Shown piece by piece: positions 1-11,400 of a stretch of DNA of 56,931 bases. How positions within the stretch are numbered: the stretch's first letter is position 1; the number at the start of each line of letters is the position of its first letter. The notes beneath the pieces are model-generated. The model did no database searches, was not told the origin of the DNA, and saw only the letters and a list, made by a program, of their open reading frames with translations. Position numbers and translations under genes: made by a program. Origin of the DNA: Acanthaster planci (lineage: Eukaryota; Echinodermata; Asteroidea; Valvatida; Acanthasteridae). The stretch covers positions 470,983 to 527,913 of the forward strand of contig NW_019091490.1 of NCBI RefSeq assembly GCF_001949145.1, given 5' to 3'.

Positions 1-3000
1 CGTGGTGCATGCGTTAGGACACTGCCGCGTACGCCACATCGACACGGCCAGGCGCTATTGGTGCGAGGACCTGGTTGGGGCGTCCCTGAGAAAAAGCGGG
101 GTCGCCAGGGAGCAGGTCTTCATCACCAGCAAGTTGTGGCCGAGTGAGTATGGCTACCACGAGACCAGGGCTGCATTCCAAGATTCACTCCAGCAAGTAG
201 GCGTGGAATACTTTGGTGAGCTTTATCTGCATTTATTTTCTCGAGCCCAGATCATCCTTACTTGCCGCCATAAGTGCCGCTGCAACTGCAAAGACGCATC
301 TACAACGTGGTCGAGCCGAAAGGAATGTAAAGGCCAGCTGCTGACGGCCTGTACATGGTCACGGAACACAGCCAGAGATTGAAAGCATTGAATTTTTAGG
401 AGGAGGGAAAACAGAACCCGGAGAAAAACCCGCGAGTGCTTTACGAATGCCACCCATAAATGGAAACTAGGATGCCAAACCATATGATGAAATCTTGAAT
501 TCTGTATTATGGCCATAAGAGTACTCGTGTTGTCATAACATAGGCCTATTTAATTAAGGCAAGCAAAACGCTGGATACGCGCCTAACATTGATTTGCTGT
601 GTAGTGTTGACCCGCAAAGAGCCTGAACTCTTGAAATGATTGGCTTGTCTATTTCCTTTGTAGATCTTTACTTGCTTCACTGGCCCTATTCCCCAGAAGG
701 AACCAACACCAAGCAACTCATCAGTGAGTCCTGGAGAGCGCTTGAGGAGTTCTACTCACAAGGTACAATCGAAAGGAAAGTGATGGTGCCAGAAGTGGAA
801 TTCCTGCCCAAATCGAAGGAGAATCGAAGTGCCCTTTGATAATGAAATTAAATCGCATGGGCATTATTTTTCTTTTGGTTGTTACATTTTTAACTGTATT
901 TGTTATTCTGCATTCCATTTAGGTCTGTGTAAGGCAATTGGAGTGAGCAACTTTCAGATTTCCGACTTGAAAAATTTGGAAGAAACCTGGAATGTTGTTC
1001 CGCACGTTAATCAGGTGATTTCTGATAATTGCTATCCTGCAAAGTCTGCTGTGCATAGACCAAAGTCTGCTTTGAATGGACGGACATATCGCTGTTGTGC
1101 CTCGCAGGATGTATTTATGAGAGGACTGACTTAACACTGTCATAAGTCGCCGTGTCACTCATGTTTGGTTAGAAAAAAATGATTTTTAAAATGCTGCATT
1201 GCTTTCGTTCTGTTGAGGGAGCTTTATGTTGGAAACCTACAAATGTCCCACGTCGCCCCTGGTATATTATATTGTGTACTTTTTTCTTACATGTTTCAGC
1301 TGGAGATACATATATTCAGCTATCCCCAAAAGCTCATTGAATATTGCAGAAGTCTTGGAATGCAAATTGTGGTATGGTCTGTATGCATTTATATTTAGAT
1401 CAGTTTATATACATGTTTGATAATTCAACGGTAGGCAACGAAAACTAAGAACCAGTGTTGTAGTCATGACCATCACAAGACCAGACACAAGACCACGCAC
1501 CACGCATAAGGCCATGCACAAGAGTGTGAACAGTGACAAAGGAATTCTTTTGTTGCAGTTCATTTGAAAAGCTTGTGACTAGAATTCAGACTGGAGGTCT
1601 TGTGTTGGTCTTTTGTGTCTTTCTGAATGTCTTAAGTGGTCTCGACTACAACACTGCTAAGAACTAAATTATTAGGGATCTCACAGAAATGAAAAAATGG
1701 ATACATGTAGAATAGGCCTATCCATATTTCAAAATTCAGTGACAATTCTGATGTTAGGTAAGTTGGTTAGAGTTCTACTCGTTAATGTAATGAAATATGT
1801 CTTTCGAATCTCTTGGCCTTCTTTGTTCTTAAGGCAAAATTTTCATGCATTTTTCCATTCTTGGTGAAATTAATAGCCCAGGAAATATCTTAATGAAGCA
1901 GTGTTTCAGCTACAACCACAAGGAGCTGATTCAGCTAGGTATCAGTTCGGCATTTTCGGGTCACTTTTTTTTTCCATCGAAGGCTTACAGTCCACTTGCG
2001 AGAGGGGAGGCGCTGACCCACCCAAGAGTGATGGAACTTGCCACGAGATACAAGAGAACGAGCAGCCAGATTCTCAATCGATGGATTCTTCAGGTACGTA
2101 CGTGAAACCAACTTCATGCCAGAACATTACATCTACAAAAGTCAGTGAAAGCGTTTCAAAAATGGGTAGATAGAGATCTCATTCGCCAGAATCCTAGGCA
2201 ATCCGGCCGTCAATTAAACTCCTAAAGCTAAAGTTGCATGCTTGACCAAGCAGAATGCAACTTTGGATTCGAACCTCTATACATGGTCACGAGTCACGGG
2301 CTATACCTCCACAGCATAACCGCTATCCAGTGAAATAAAGTTATGGAGCAACCCATTCGTTAAATATGTCACAATATACCTTAAGTCCCCCATTCTGTTG
2401 TTTAACTCGATCAATATTATACAATGTTCCAGTGTATATAGTCTGTTAGTTTTCTTTCCCTATTCAGCATGGAATTGCAACTATACCGAAATCTACTAAA
2501 TGTCAGCGCGTGGAAGAAAATAGCAAGGTACGTACGTTTTCGGAGGGCTGTAGAAAGGCTATCAACTGGATCTTGGTACGCGGCGATAGTGCCTTTAACA
2601 TGTCAATGAACCACTGAAAAAAGTGAAGTGCAAAGAATACGAAGTCACGCGGGGGTACAGAGCGCCACCAAGAGGGTAAAGTTTCCATCTCTGCCGAAGT
2701 GTTCATGTATTCGTTTTGCTCACGACCTCCGCCTGTTTTTGAGTTTAACTTTAGAGGCTCAAAAATTACGTGTACACAAACAAAATGTTTCTACACCAAC
2801 TTCTCGACTGGTGACCATTATAAAATTCATGGACGACACTTCTCATGTACTCTACTAGTGATGCTGGTCATTGGGCAGTCGTGGGCTTCTAGATTTTGCA
2901 GCGAAGTTCCTAGAGCCGATTTCAAATGCAAACCAGCTTTGTTTTCTCACTGTCTGCTTCAGGTATTTGACTTCGTGCTGACGGCCGAAGACATGGAAGC

Positions 3001-3088
3001 CCTGGACGCCATTCACAAGACCGATTCCCACAGCGTCTTTCGCATCTCCAGCCTGAGCCTAGCTATTTTTAACAGCCGGAAATTATGA
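1..3088 (+). CDS. Aldo-keto reductase (5'-truncated, 7 exons)
   Basis: Predicted soluble NADPH-dependent carbonyl reductase with an AKR TIM barrel. Exons: 1-215, 664-762, 923-1014, 1300-1371, 1983-2093, 2468-2527, 2963-3088; all junctions are GT-AG and the phases join cleanly. Exon 1 gives HIDTARRY, with the catalytic Asp and Tyr, and VFITSKLW, with the Lys. Splicing to exon 2 creates the YFDLYLLHWP block with the catalytic His. Later exons give KAIGVSNF, HVNQLEIH, AYSPLARGE and IATIPKSTK (cofactor phosphate binding), then VFDFVLTAEDMEALD. About 256 codons are visible; the first roughly 25-40 residues lie left of the window. The set resembles YvgN/glyoxal-reductase-like and prostaglandin F synthase-like AKRs, but the substrate cannot be inferred. 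The last 15 or so residues are not family-like and may be a lineage-specific tail. No break is seen, so the gene looks functional. Confidence 0.88.
290..470 (-). repeat. SINE-like fragment in AKR intron 1
   Basis: Read on the minus strand, the block has a GGGTTTTTCTCCGGGTTC segment followed by TTTTCCCTCCTCCTAAAA. It resembles the 'GGTTTTCCTCCCAC..CTAAAACTG' body seen in the element at 12145-12320. The tRNA-like head is not clear here. It is intronic and explains the spurious ORFs in this stretch. Confidence 0.4.
1453..1656. mobile_element. hAT-type MITE with 8-bp target-site duplication
   Basis: This 204-bp non-coding element has perfect 13-bp terminal inverted repeats, CAGTGTTGTAGTC at the left and GACTACAACACTG at the right. 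It is flanked by the perfect 8-bp direct repeat CTAAGAAC at 1445-1452 and 1657-1664. An 8-bp duplication and a CAGTG terminus are typical of hAT transposons. The inner arms remain partly complementary (GACCAxxxCAAGACC against GGTCTTGTGTTGGTC). It sits in intron 4 of the aldo-keto reductase. The perfect duplication suggests a fairly recent insertion. Confidence 0.85.
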
Positions 3089-5465
3089 GTCTCCAACGTG
3101 CATTGAAAATGTTCACTCGTATTCTTTAGAAATATAGTTTCTTCAGGGGAAGTTCGAAGAAGCCATTGGAAAGAGACAAAACATGCTCAGTCATCTTTGA
3201 GAGTGGGATTTGGCTCGTACGGTATGAAACTATACCCGTATTCTACCGTTTTTAAATGAACTTGCTAGCCACAAAACTATGAAGGGATTTTTTTTTTAAA
3301 GAAAGCTGTTCCCCTCGGGAATATCTGTGATGAAGAGGTGTTTTATAAAACAGTGAATAACAGTTGTTTGGAAGTATAACTTTGAAAACGTTGACATTTA
3401 TGAAAGACTTACTGAAAAAACTAACATAAATGGTAAGGCTGTAAAATATATCAAACTTATAGGTCGAGTTCGGGCGGCCTGTTCTTAACACAGGTTTCTT
3501 GTTCTCGCGCTCGAACGGTGGGAACACGACTCAAGGACACTGTTCTCGGAACAGGGTCACACGCCACCTCCTCGTCAGGGTTTTACAAGAACACACGAAA
3601 AACTTGTGAGATTTTGATTTTTGAACTGCTGCAAACATGACAAAAAATAGAGTGATGGCTTACAAAGCCAGAGATAATAGAAAACTTTGCGAAATAAAAG
3701 TAACATTAATTATTCTTCATAACACAGAAATGAATGTTCCTGCTTAATTAAACAGAAAAGAATTCAGCCCAGTTATCCAAACATTAACTCTCGAATAACG
3801 TACAAGGACGCCGCCATGTTGCATGTTGTTGTGACTAACTACCAGCGATAACCGGTTGTACGTTCCCAGCGTTCGAGCAGCCGACCCAAGAACAACAAAT
3901 CGAGCTGTTCGTGAACGTACGAGAACAAGCCGCCCGAACTCAGCCATAGGGTAGAGGACCGTAGGGCTAATTATGTTGACTGTGGCTTTGTGGATAATAA
4001 TTTAACTGTGATGTCTGACAATTCCAAGCTTTGACCTTGATTTACCTGTTTACCCGAACTGGGCTGGTTTATATATTAAAATACAGTAATTTGGCCATTT
4101 TTTCATTGTTACGTATACACACACACACCCTGTACGTGTGGCAGATTATATAATGGTACCGCACAGGACTCTGTGTGTAACCCACGTTTGACCCCAAGCC
4201 ATGTACATGACCTCAATATAGTCATGAATATTCTCGTTGTACGTCCGGGAAATTCCAGTTTGTAGGATCATCAAGTTCCCGTATCTGCAACGGTCATGAC
4301 GCCCTCGCTGATGGTTTCGATCATTTATTCGACGTGGTCTTGTCCCTGTAACAGCACATTTAGGCATCGTCAAGGACTGAACTGGCTTTCGCCGTGGAGT
4401 CCAGCATCCTTCACTGTAGTGCCTGCCAAGCTCTCGCCCGTAAGAACATCTTGTATGTTTAAGATCTATTCTTTCCTTCTTTATCCTTATCATTGTAAAC
4501 TAGTTCCAATCGGCATCTTCTTTGCAATACCTATTATCTTTACATGCTAAGTGTAACATTTTCATTAAGTGATACTTGTTTATTTGTTCCTTATATCATT
4601 GTAATCTTATTTGATTTCTTTGTTGCATCGGAGTTCAAGCTTTAAAATAATTACTATTCTTAAATAGTTTGGAGTTTTTCGGATCCTAACATTCTTTGTG
4701 CAAGCATACATTACGCTGTTTTGATAATTGTTTCATATGCTTTGTTGGTGTAGTTTAGTATCTAAAAGAATACCCATTGTTTCAGAGCTTAAGATTTGCA
4801 CGCAAAAAATATTTTTATTATATTTTGAAAATTTATTTATAATGATTACATTAGTGGGTCCAACCATTTAATCCTTTTGAGGTTTTGGCTGCGGATGCGT
4901 GAATAAAGAACGACTAGATTTCTAGACACGAGGTAAGGGAAACGTGGTCTCGTTCGTAATCATGCTTGTACATGCAACACACATATCAAAGCATGGAGGA
5001 ATAAAACGCACCTCCACGGTCGAAGTAATTAATTTGATTGCCTCTTATTGTGCATTGGGAGATCCTGGCCCTCAAAATCATCACGCATGCAATTCATGAA
5101 AACGATCGAGGTTTGTATCATGCAGAGTTGCTCTTCCAGCGAACTAGAGCTTTTAGAACTGCACCTGTTACTTTTGCATGAAGGTGTTTCCTCAACAATG
5201 AAATGGAAATCAATGTACAGCTATAAGGTTACGACAAACTGCCTCCCTCCCCCACGCCGTGACACCTCATTGTCGTCGTCACTAGCACTCACTGGCCTGA
5301 CGTGAGCGGAGCGTGAAGTTCACAAACTGGCGGAACTAGCCCAAGAGAGGGCGGTACATTGCGCGGTGGCGCTATCTTACGTAGATTGCGCCTCTGCTGC
5401 AGCCGGTGTCTCGTGCGGAGAAAATTGACCAATATTGTGGAAATACGGAGAGATTTTGACCTAAA
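3089..5465. other. Intergenic region, AKR to MED8
   Basis: No gene was recognised. It holds the inverted-repeat element at 3469-3943, a short CA run near 4117-4130 and AT-rich sequence. The last 250 bases before the MED8 start are richer in CpG and GC, as expected for a promoter and 5' UTR, but no TATA box or other core element can be assigned. An 80-codon open stretch on the minus strand near 4146-4420 (with a segment reading YNENIHDYIEVMYMAWGQTW) could be a decayed coding remnant; I do not recognise it. Confidence 0.6.
3469..3943. mobile_element. MITE-like inverted-repeat element
   Basis: The left end AGTTCGGGCGGCCTGTTCT and the right end AGAACAAGCCGCCCGAACT are inverted repeats with one mismatch in 19 bases. 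Inside them, the left CGCGCTCGAACGGTGGGAAC pairs with the right GTTCCCAGCGTTCGAGCAGC, so the complementarity continues inward for about 80 bases with small indels. There is no coding capacity. The family is not assigned because no clear target duplication was found. Confidence 0.6.
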
Positions 5466-8400
5466 ATGCAGGTTTGGCGTGCTTTAGATTTCGTCTTTTC
5501 GTTTTACTGCAAAGTTAAGCTTATGTTTTGAATGCAAATTGTATTTTATGAGACTTAACTGGGCAGCAGCTTGGACTAGGCGCAGGCCAAGAAGATATGA
5601 ACGATGAAGACGCGGACCACGATAGACTAGTCCCCTGTAGTAGCTAGATAAGCATATAGGGGNNNNNNNNNNNNNNNNNNNNNNNNNNNNNNNNNNNNNN
5701 NNNNNNNNNNNNNNNNNNNNNNNNNNNNNNNNNNNNNNNNNNNNNNNNNNNNNNNNNNNNNNNNNNNNNNNNNNNNNNNNNNNNNNNNNNNNNNNNNNNN
5801 NNNNNNNNNNNNNNNNNNNNNNNNNNNNNNNNNNNNNNNNNNNNNNNNNNNNNNNNNNNNNNNNNNNNNNNNNNNNNNNNNNNNNNNNNNNNNNNNNNNN
5901 NNNNNNNNNNNNNNNNNNNNNNNNNNNNNNNNNNNNNNNNNNNNNNNNNNNNNNNNNNNNNNNNNNNNNNNNNNNNNNNNNNNNNNNNNNNNNNNNNNNN
6001 NNNNNNNNNNNNNNNNNNNNNNNNNNNNNNNNNNNNNNNNNNNNNNNNNNNNNNNNNNNNNNNNNNNNNNNNNNNNNNNNNNNNNNNGCCCTGGGATGGG
6101 AGCCCTTGAATCTAGGGAGTTCATTCTGAGCCATTCTTTTACAATCCCACAAATTCTTGAGCCACACAATCTCCTCTTTTCCAAATAAACTGTAGGGGTA
6201 CTTTTTGAGCGCCTCGGCCTGCCCAAGAATTTCCCTTGAATTGGGCAGTGCACCCATAGGCCTATCCAATATCCTACGTGATGTTCATAAAAGTAGGCCT
6301 TCATAGTAAATACATGTATCATATACAAATACAATGCATCTACAGACCAATCAATGACTTGGAGAGATAAGTAGGCCCTATCCGTCATATCTGTGGAGCT
6401 ACCTCATGCTGCATGCTGGCATGCTTTTGTCCCCTATCTGCAGAATCAAGAAAAGGCCCTGGAGGTCTCTCTGGAAGCCCTCACAAACCGAGTGCAGGAC
6501 TTAAAGACATCTCTGATTGCATTCTTGGAAAAGCTGGAGCGTGAACACGAAACACTGAAATGGTAGGCACATGAGCATGAGGTACACATAACTAGACTGC
6601 ACATATTTCAGAATTTGATGTGAATTTAATGGAAATGTATTACTCAAACCTCAATGTGAAAAATTCAAAGTACCGCAGCTGATTTTAACGGACATATAAT
6701 TCCTGAAGCACCATTGTCATCGGGGGTCGGTCACTTCACCCCATGGCACTTCGCCCCTCACCACTTCGCCCCATGCCCACTTCACTCCATTCCCACTTCG
6801 CTCCTCACCACTTCGCCCCATGCCCACTTCACCCCATTCCCACTTCACCCCATTCCCACTTTGCCCCATGCCTACTTCACCCCATTCTTACTTCGCCCCA
6901 TGCCCACTTCACCCCATGCCCACTTCACCCCATTCCCACTTCGCCCCATGCCCACTTCACCCCATTCCCACTTCGCCTCATCTCCACATCTCCACTGCGC
7001 CTCATTTTCACTTTGTTTCACTGATTATCCTTCATTCTGTTCTTTAGTAACAGAGGCATAGGCCTAGATGCAACAAATAAAAACATCATTTGAGTACCCA
7101 AATAACAGTCAGAGAATCCAACTAGCAAAGGCCAAAACAATGCTTCTGATTTCCCAACCAACCCAAATTTTTCAGCGAGACTCTAACATTTTTATTGGTA
7201 AGTTAGAAGAAACAAATTTAATGAATATAAGAAAGACAGAGAAGTGGATCCTGTTGTCTTTTTTGTCTTTACAAATACCTTAGAACAACATTTTTCTCAT
7301 TGTAACGCTGGTGTTTACATGTTTTCCCAGTTACATTTGCAACATTCAAAAAGCAACTTCTAAGAAGTTCCTGTGCCTTACAGAGGAGGCTTATGCATTG
7401 AAAACCTGAATTGTTCCAAACCTGGCATCTGAGATAAGGAGGCATTGACCCCCACCGTAACTGTACAACTATTTGAAAGTTTGCGTTTGCAAAAAGCCAG
7501 GATTCTCTGAAGTGAGTGTGTGAATTTCATTTCATTGCAGTGAATATCTTCTTTCTGTAGATCGTAAACACATAGAGGTTCAACTATGATTTTTTTTATA
7601 ATCTCTCTTTCAGGACAGCCGTTCTGAATAACTTTGCCCTCTTGTCAGGTAGGTTTTCATAATCTTATAAAAGGTGAGATGGTCATCTGTTGTCAATTCT
7701 GTGAAGAAAAAAAACGGACTTAAAATTTTACAACAAAAGTAGCCTTGTCGGTGCCAGGCATGGGTAATACTGGGGAGCTCGCTCGCCCCCAAGTTGGACC
7801 ACTATACAGGGACAGCATTGTTTTGAAGTGCCTTTTTTTTTTTTCAGTGCAGACCTTTAGAATGCACCTGGGCATGTCAGTGAACTTTTTCATTTTCAAT
7901 GTTTGTTTCAGCCAGTCTTAATAGTGCAGACCATTTGGTTGTCTGACAAAGGATCAGGGCACTATAGGTGAAGGTCGAATTCAACCAGGAAAAAAAAGCC
8001 AGAGATCAGAGCCCTGTAGGCGAAGGTCAAATTCATCCAGAAAATAATGCCAAAGATCAGGTCACTATAGGCGAAGGTCAAATTCATCCAGAAAAAAATT
8101 CCACATGAAGTATATACATGCCCCAGAAAAAACTTATACCATGCATCATGTGCATGGCACCATGTGAAAATGTTGGAGAAAGGGGAACGTTTACAGGGCA
8201 AGCAGAACGCAATGTAAAAGCAGTGCTCCTCCAAAGCCCCCTCTCCATTTCCTTGAGTCAACATTGGTGCCAAGCTGCTGTCCAGAAACTGGGAAATGGT
8301 CATTTGCTGATTACGAATTCAGCCATAGCGGACTACAGCACTGCATGAGAAACGGTCGGATGCCTCTGTAATGCCACTTCACCGAGGACTTGATTATTTG

Positions 8401-11400
8401 CACGGTGATGACCAGGTCTGTAATCGGACACTACCGCTGCAATTTTATTGTCCAACTGTAGGTCAGATCAACATGTTGAGCAAAGTTCTGAAGAGCGACA
8501 AGACGCCAGCCCTGAGGAACCTCGTCCTTCTGCCCTTAAAGCTCTCACAGGACAGAGATGAAGAACTTGAGGTCAGTAGCCCATCCAATCCCATGATAAA
8601 GGTGAAGTTTACAACAATTACTTGCCTTGCTCAAGGACAAGAGGTCAAATTTCTGTGAGCCGTCATTGGACAGGCTCTCATTCAACCAGTGACCTAGATC
8701 ATCATTTCCCTGAAATTTCCATGAAGTCCACAGACAGTGATGGCAAGCAACCCACAATGCTTTGCATTTGCTTCACAAATTCCATGAGATAAGTATTCAT
8801 CTGTACCTCTGGTGACGGTTGTGAGTACGAGCAAATGTCTCCTCATCGTCTACCAAATTGTTTTCATCTTAAAGTCTCTTGACAGCAAACAGAGTGCTTT
8901 GTTTCCGTTAACTATTGGTTCTCCCACCCCCCCCCCGGGCACCAACACACAGAAAATGACAGAGGGTCGCGTGCCGGCATTCAACCACGAGGTGGTGCCC
9001 AACTACCTGCGCACCAAGGCTGAGCCGGAGGTTGAGGCGAGGGAGCTGCAGCTGAAGCAGAAGGCAGCCACCATTACGCCCGAGCAGGCGCAGGTAGGGG
9101 CAAGTTACCGGATCATGGGGGTGGGGGGAGAGAAATGGACACAAGCCACTGTGGTTCATCAGACCAATGTTAATCTTTGGTTTCCCTTGGCCTGAAACGA
9201 CGGAGAAAATTCCTTTCCCCCTGCATGGGATGACCGACCGTAGACTTTATTCATGGGTCGGCCATATTGAAATTGAAAACCAAATTAACTCGTCAGTTTT
9301 AAGTGTTGGGAGTAGAAATGAAAGCAAGGAAATAAAATCTAATGACAAATTTGTACTGGTCTACTCTCAAATTTGTGATCAAACACACAAAGATGTTATT
9401 TGGTGATATCAGCACGATTTAGAGGAATTTTAAAAGAAAGGCTTGGAACCCGTGGCACTTATGAAATAGTCTGATGCCATCAGAATGGACAGTTTGCAAT
9501 TTATGAAACTGATTCAGGGAATAAGATCGCAATTTACTTCCATGTGAATAAGGGTCTGTTGCAGGTTGCTCTGCGGCTAATGCCGTTAACCAAATCTTCT
9601 GTACTCCTTGGTGGAGAGAGGCAGGTAGAACAAAATGGCTTGCCCAAGGCCACAACTTATGGCCAGCAGCTAGATTCAAAATCCCCGACCCCCTCCCGTA
9701 CCTGCCAATTAGTACGATTTTGGCGTATTTTGGCATATTCGGCATGCATTGTAGAGTGTACATTCGCGTGCATGCAAAAACTTTTCCTGACGTAATCGTA
9801 AAACTGCATGAATGAAGATGGCTTCAACTTCTAAAACAGACACCCAAAATTGGAAGCGATCTTTTAAAAGGGAATATACAGAGAAATTTGAATTCGTATT
9901 ACCTTCCCAGAGAGTTGAACATTACGCTCGCTGCACTTGGTGTAGTTCTGACTTCAGTATCGCGCATAGTGGGAGTAGTTATGATGTATCTCGCCACATC
10001 AAAAGCAGTAAACATCACGTCATCGCTGAAACGAAGGATGCCACCCACAGCATCAGAAAGTTCACGTCTTCTGAAGATTTAAGCACCATCAGAGCCGAGA
10101 CCCTTTGGACAGATTACGTAGTTCGGCACAATCTGCCAATCGCGGCGTCGGATGATTTCACGGACGTAGAAAAGAAGATGTTTCCGGACAGCAACATTGC
10201 ATCCCAGTTTGCTTGTCGTAGGACAAAAACTACCGCTAATTGCATGAACCACACATATTAAAGTTCAAATAGTATTTAGTCACGCAAAGGTACTTGTAAG
10301 CTTGCCTGTCCTGTTTGTTGGGGAAAATACACATTTTTATTGAAAAACGCACATTTTGGAACTTCCAAATGCACTTTTTGCGATTCTAAAGGTTGGCAGG
10401 TCTGCCCCCCGGATCATTTGTTACAAATCCTACATTTCCCTGTGAAAGAAAGGCCACGCTTGAATAACTCAACTCCAAATCCCACCAGTACATCTTAACA
10501 ATACACTGCCCAATCTGCACAGCAGGCCAGAGTGCACAGTGTCTCTAAGCACAAGGGATAAAGCCAAGCTCGCCATGAACGAAATACAAAAAGCGACTGC
10601 TTTAACTTTAATAGGACGGTTCTTAACAGGCGACCAGATGGTTGGCACAGTCTTGTTCTTCCTGACGGATTCTGTGAGCTGGTATTTGAATCATTTTGTC
10701 TCACAGCAGAAGCAGATAAACAGTATGAACAAGCTGGTCACTCGCTTGCTGGACATGGTCAGCAGTGCCAAGGACGATTGGGATGGGGATGGAGGTAATT
10801 AACAGCATTTCTGTGCCCAACAGCGTTGTTAGCCTTAACGTCCGACCGAAAAAGTTAAGGTCACTTATTGCATCATTTTCACGAGCATACAAAACAAACT
10901 CGCTGTCCTCGACCCCTCCCCCTCCAAAGGGGGTACACTAGATAAACCTTGGTAGCCGATTGTCTTTTTGGGCATTTTGAGAAAGCCTCGTTAGTAAGAG
11001 CAGTGTTCTTACAACGTTGTGCTATAGCATTAAAGTTTTCATGTCCCTATCCTTTATTCTTCATTTTTTTCATTCCGGATAATACAAGGTGCCTCTTATA
11101 ACGAGGTAATCCACAAAGTCCAACTGACCTCTTATTAATGAGGTTTGACAAGATTGTGAAGGCTCAGGGAGAGTACTGAAAGAGATGGATGCTCTCTTGT
11201 TGCCCAAGACTATTTTTCTCACTTTTCGAATACCTAATAGTGATCATCCAACTGACTCTAAGCTCGTCGCTAGCTTTTCCACCGTATAAATTACATCCCT
11301 GATAGAATGCTTCAGGCATAACAATTTGGTCCAGCCTACGATATTTCCAACAGCATTCTTCCACACATTTGTCTTTATCTTGCACCCTTCAGGCACTTAA

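Noticed and set aside
2255-2290. TTGGATTCGAACC, resembling a tRNA T-arm
   Set aside because: No acceptor stem or D-arm could be built around it; it is probably a SINE remnant or chance.
5484-6388. 261- and 253-codon minus-strand ORFs
   Set aside because: They are open only because they run through 425 N.
6725-7000. CRISPR-like array
   Set aside because: The units are directly adjacent with no spacers and the genome is animal; it is a minisatellite.
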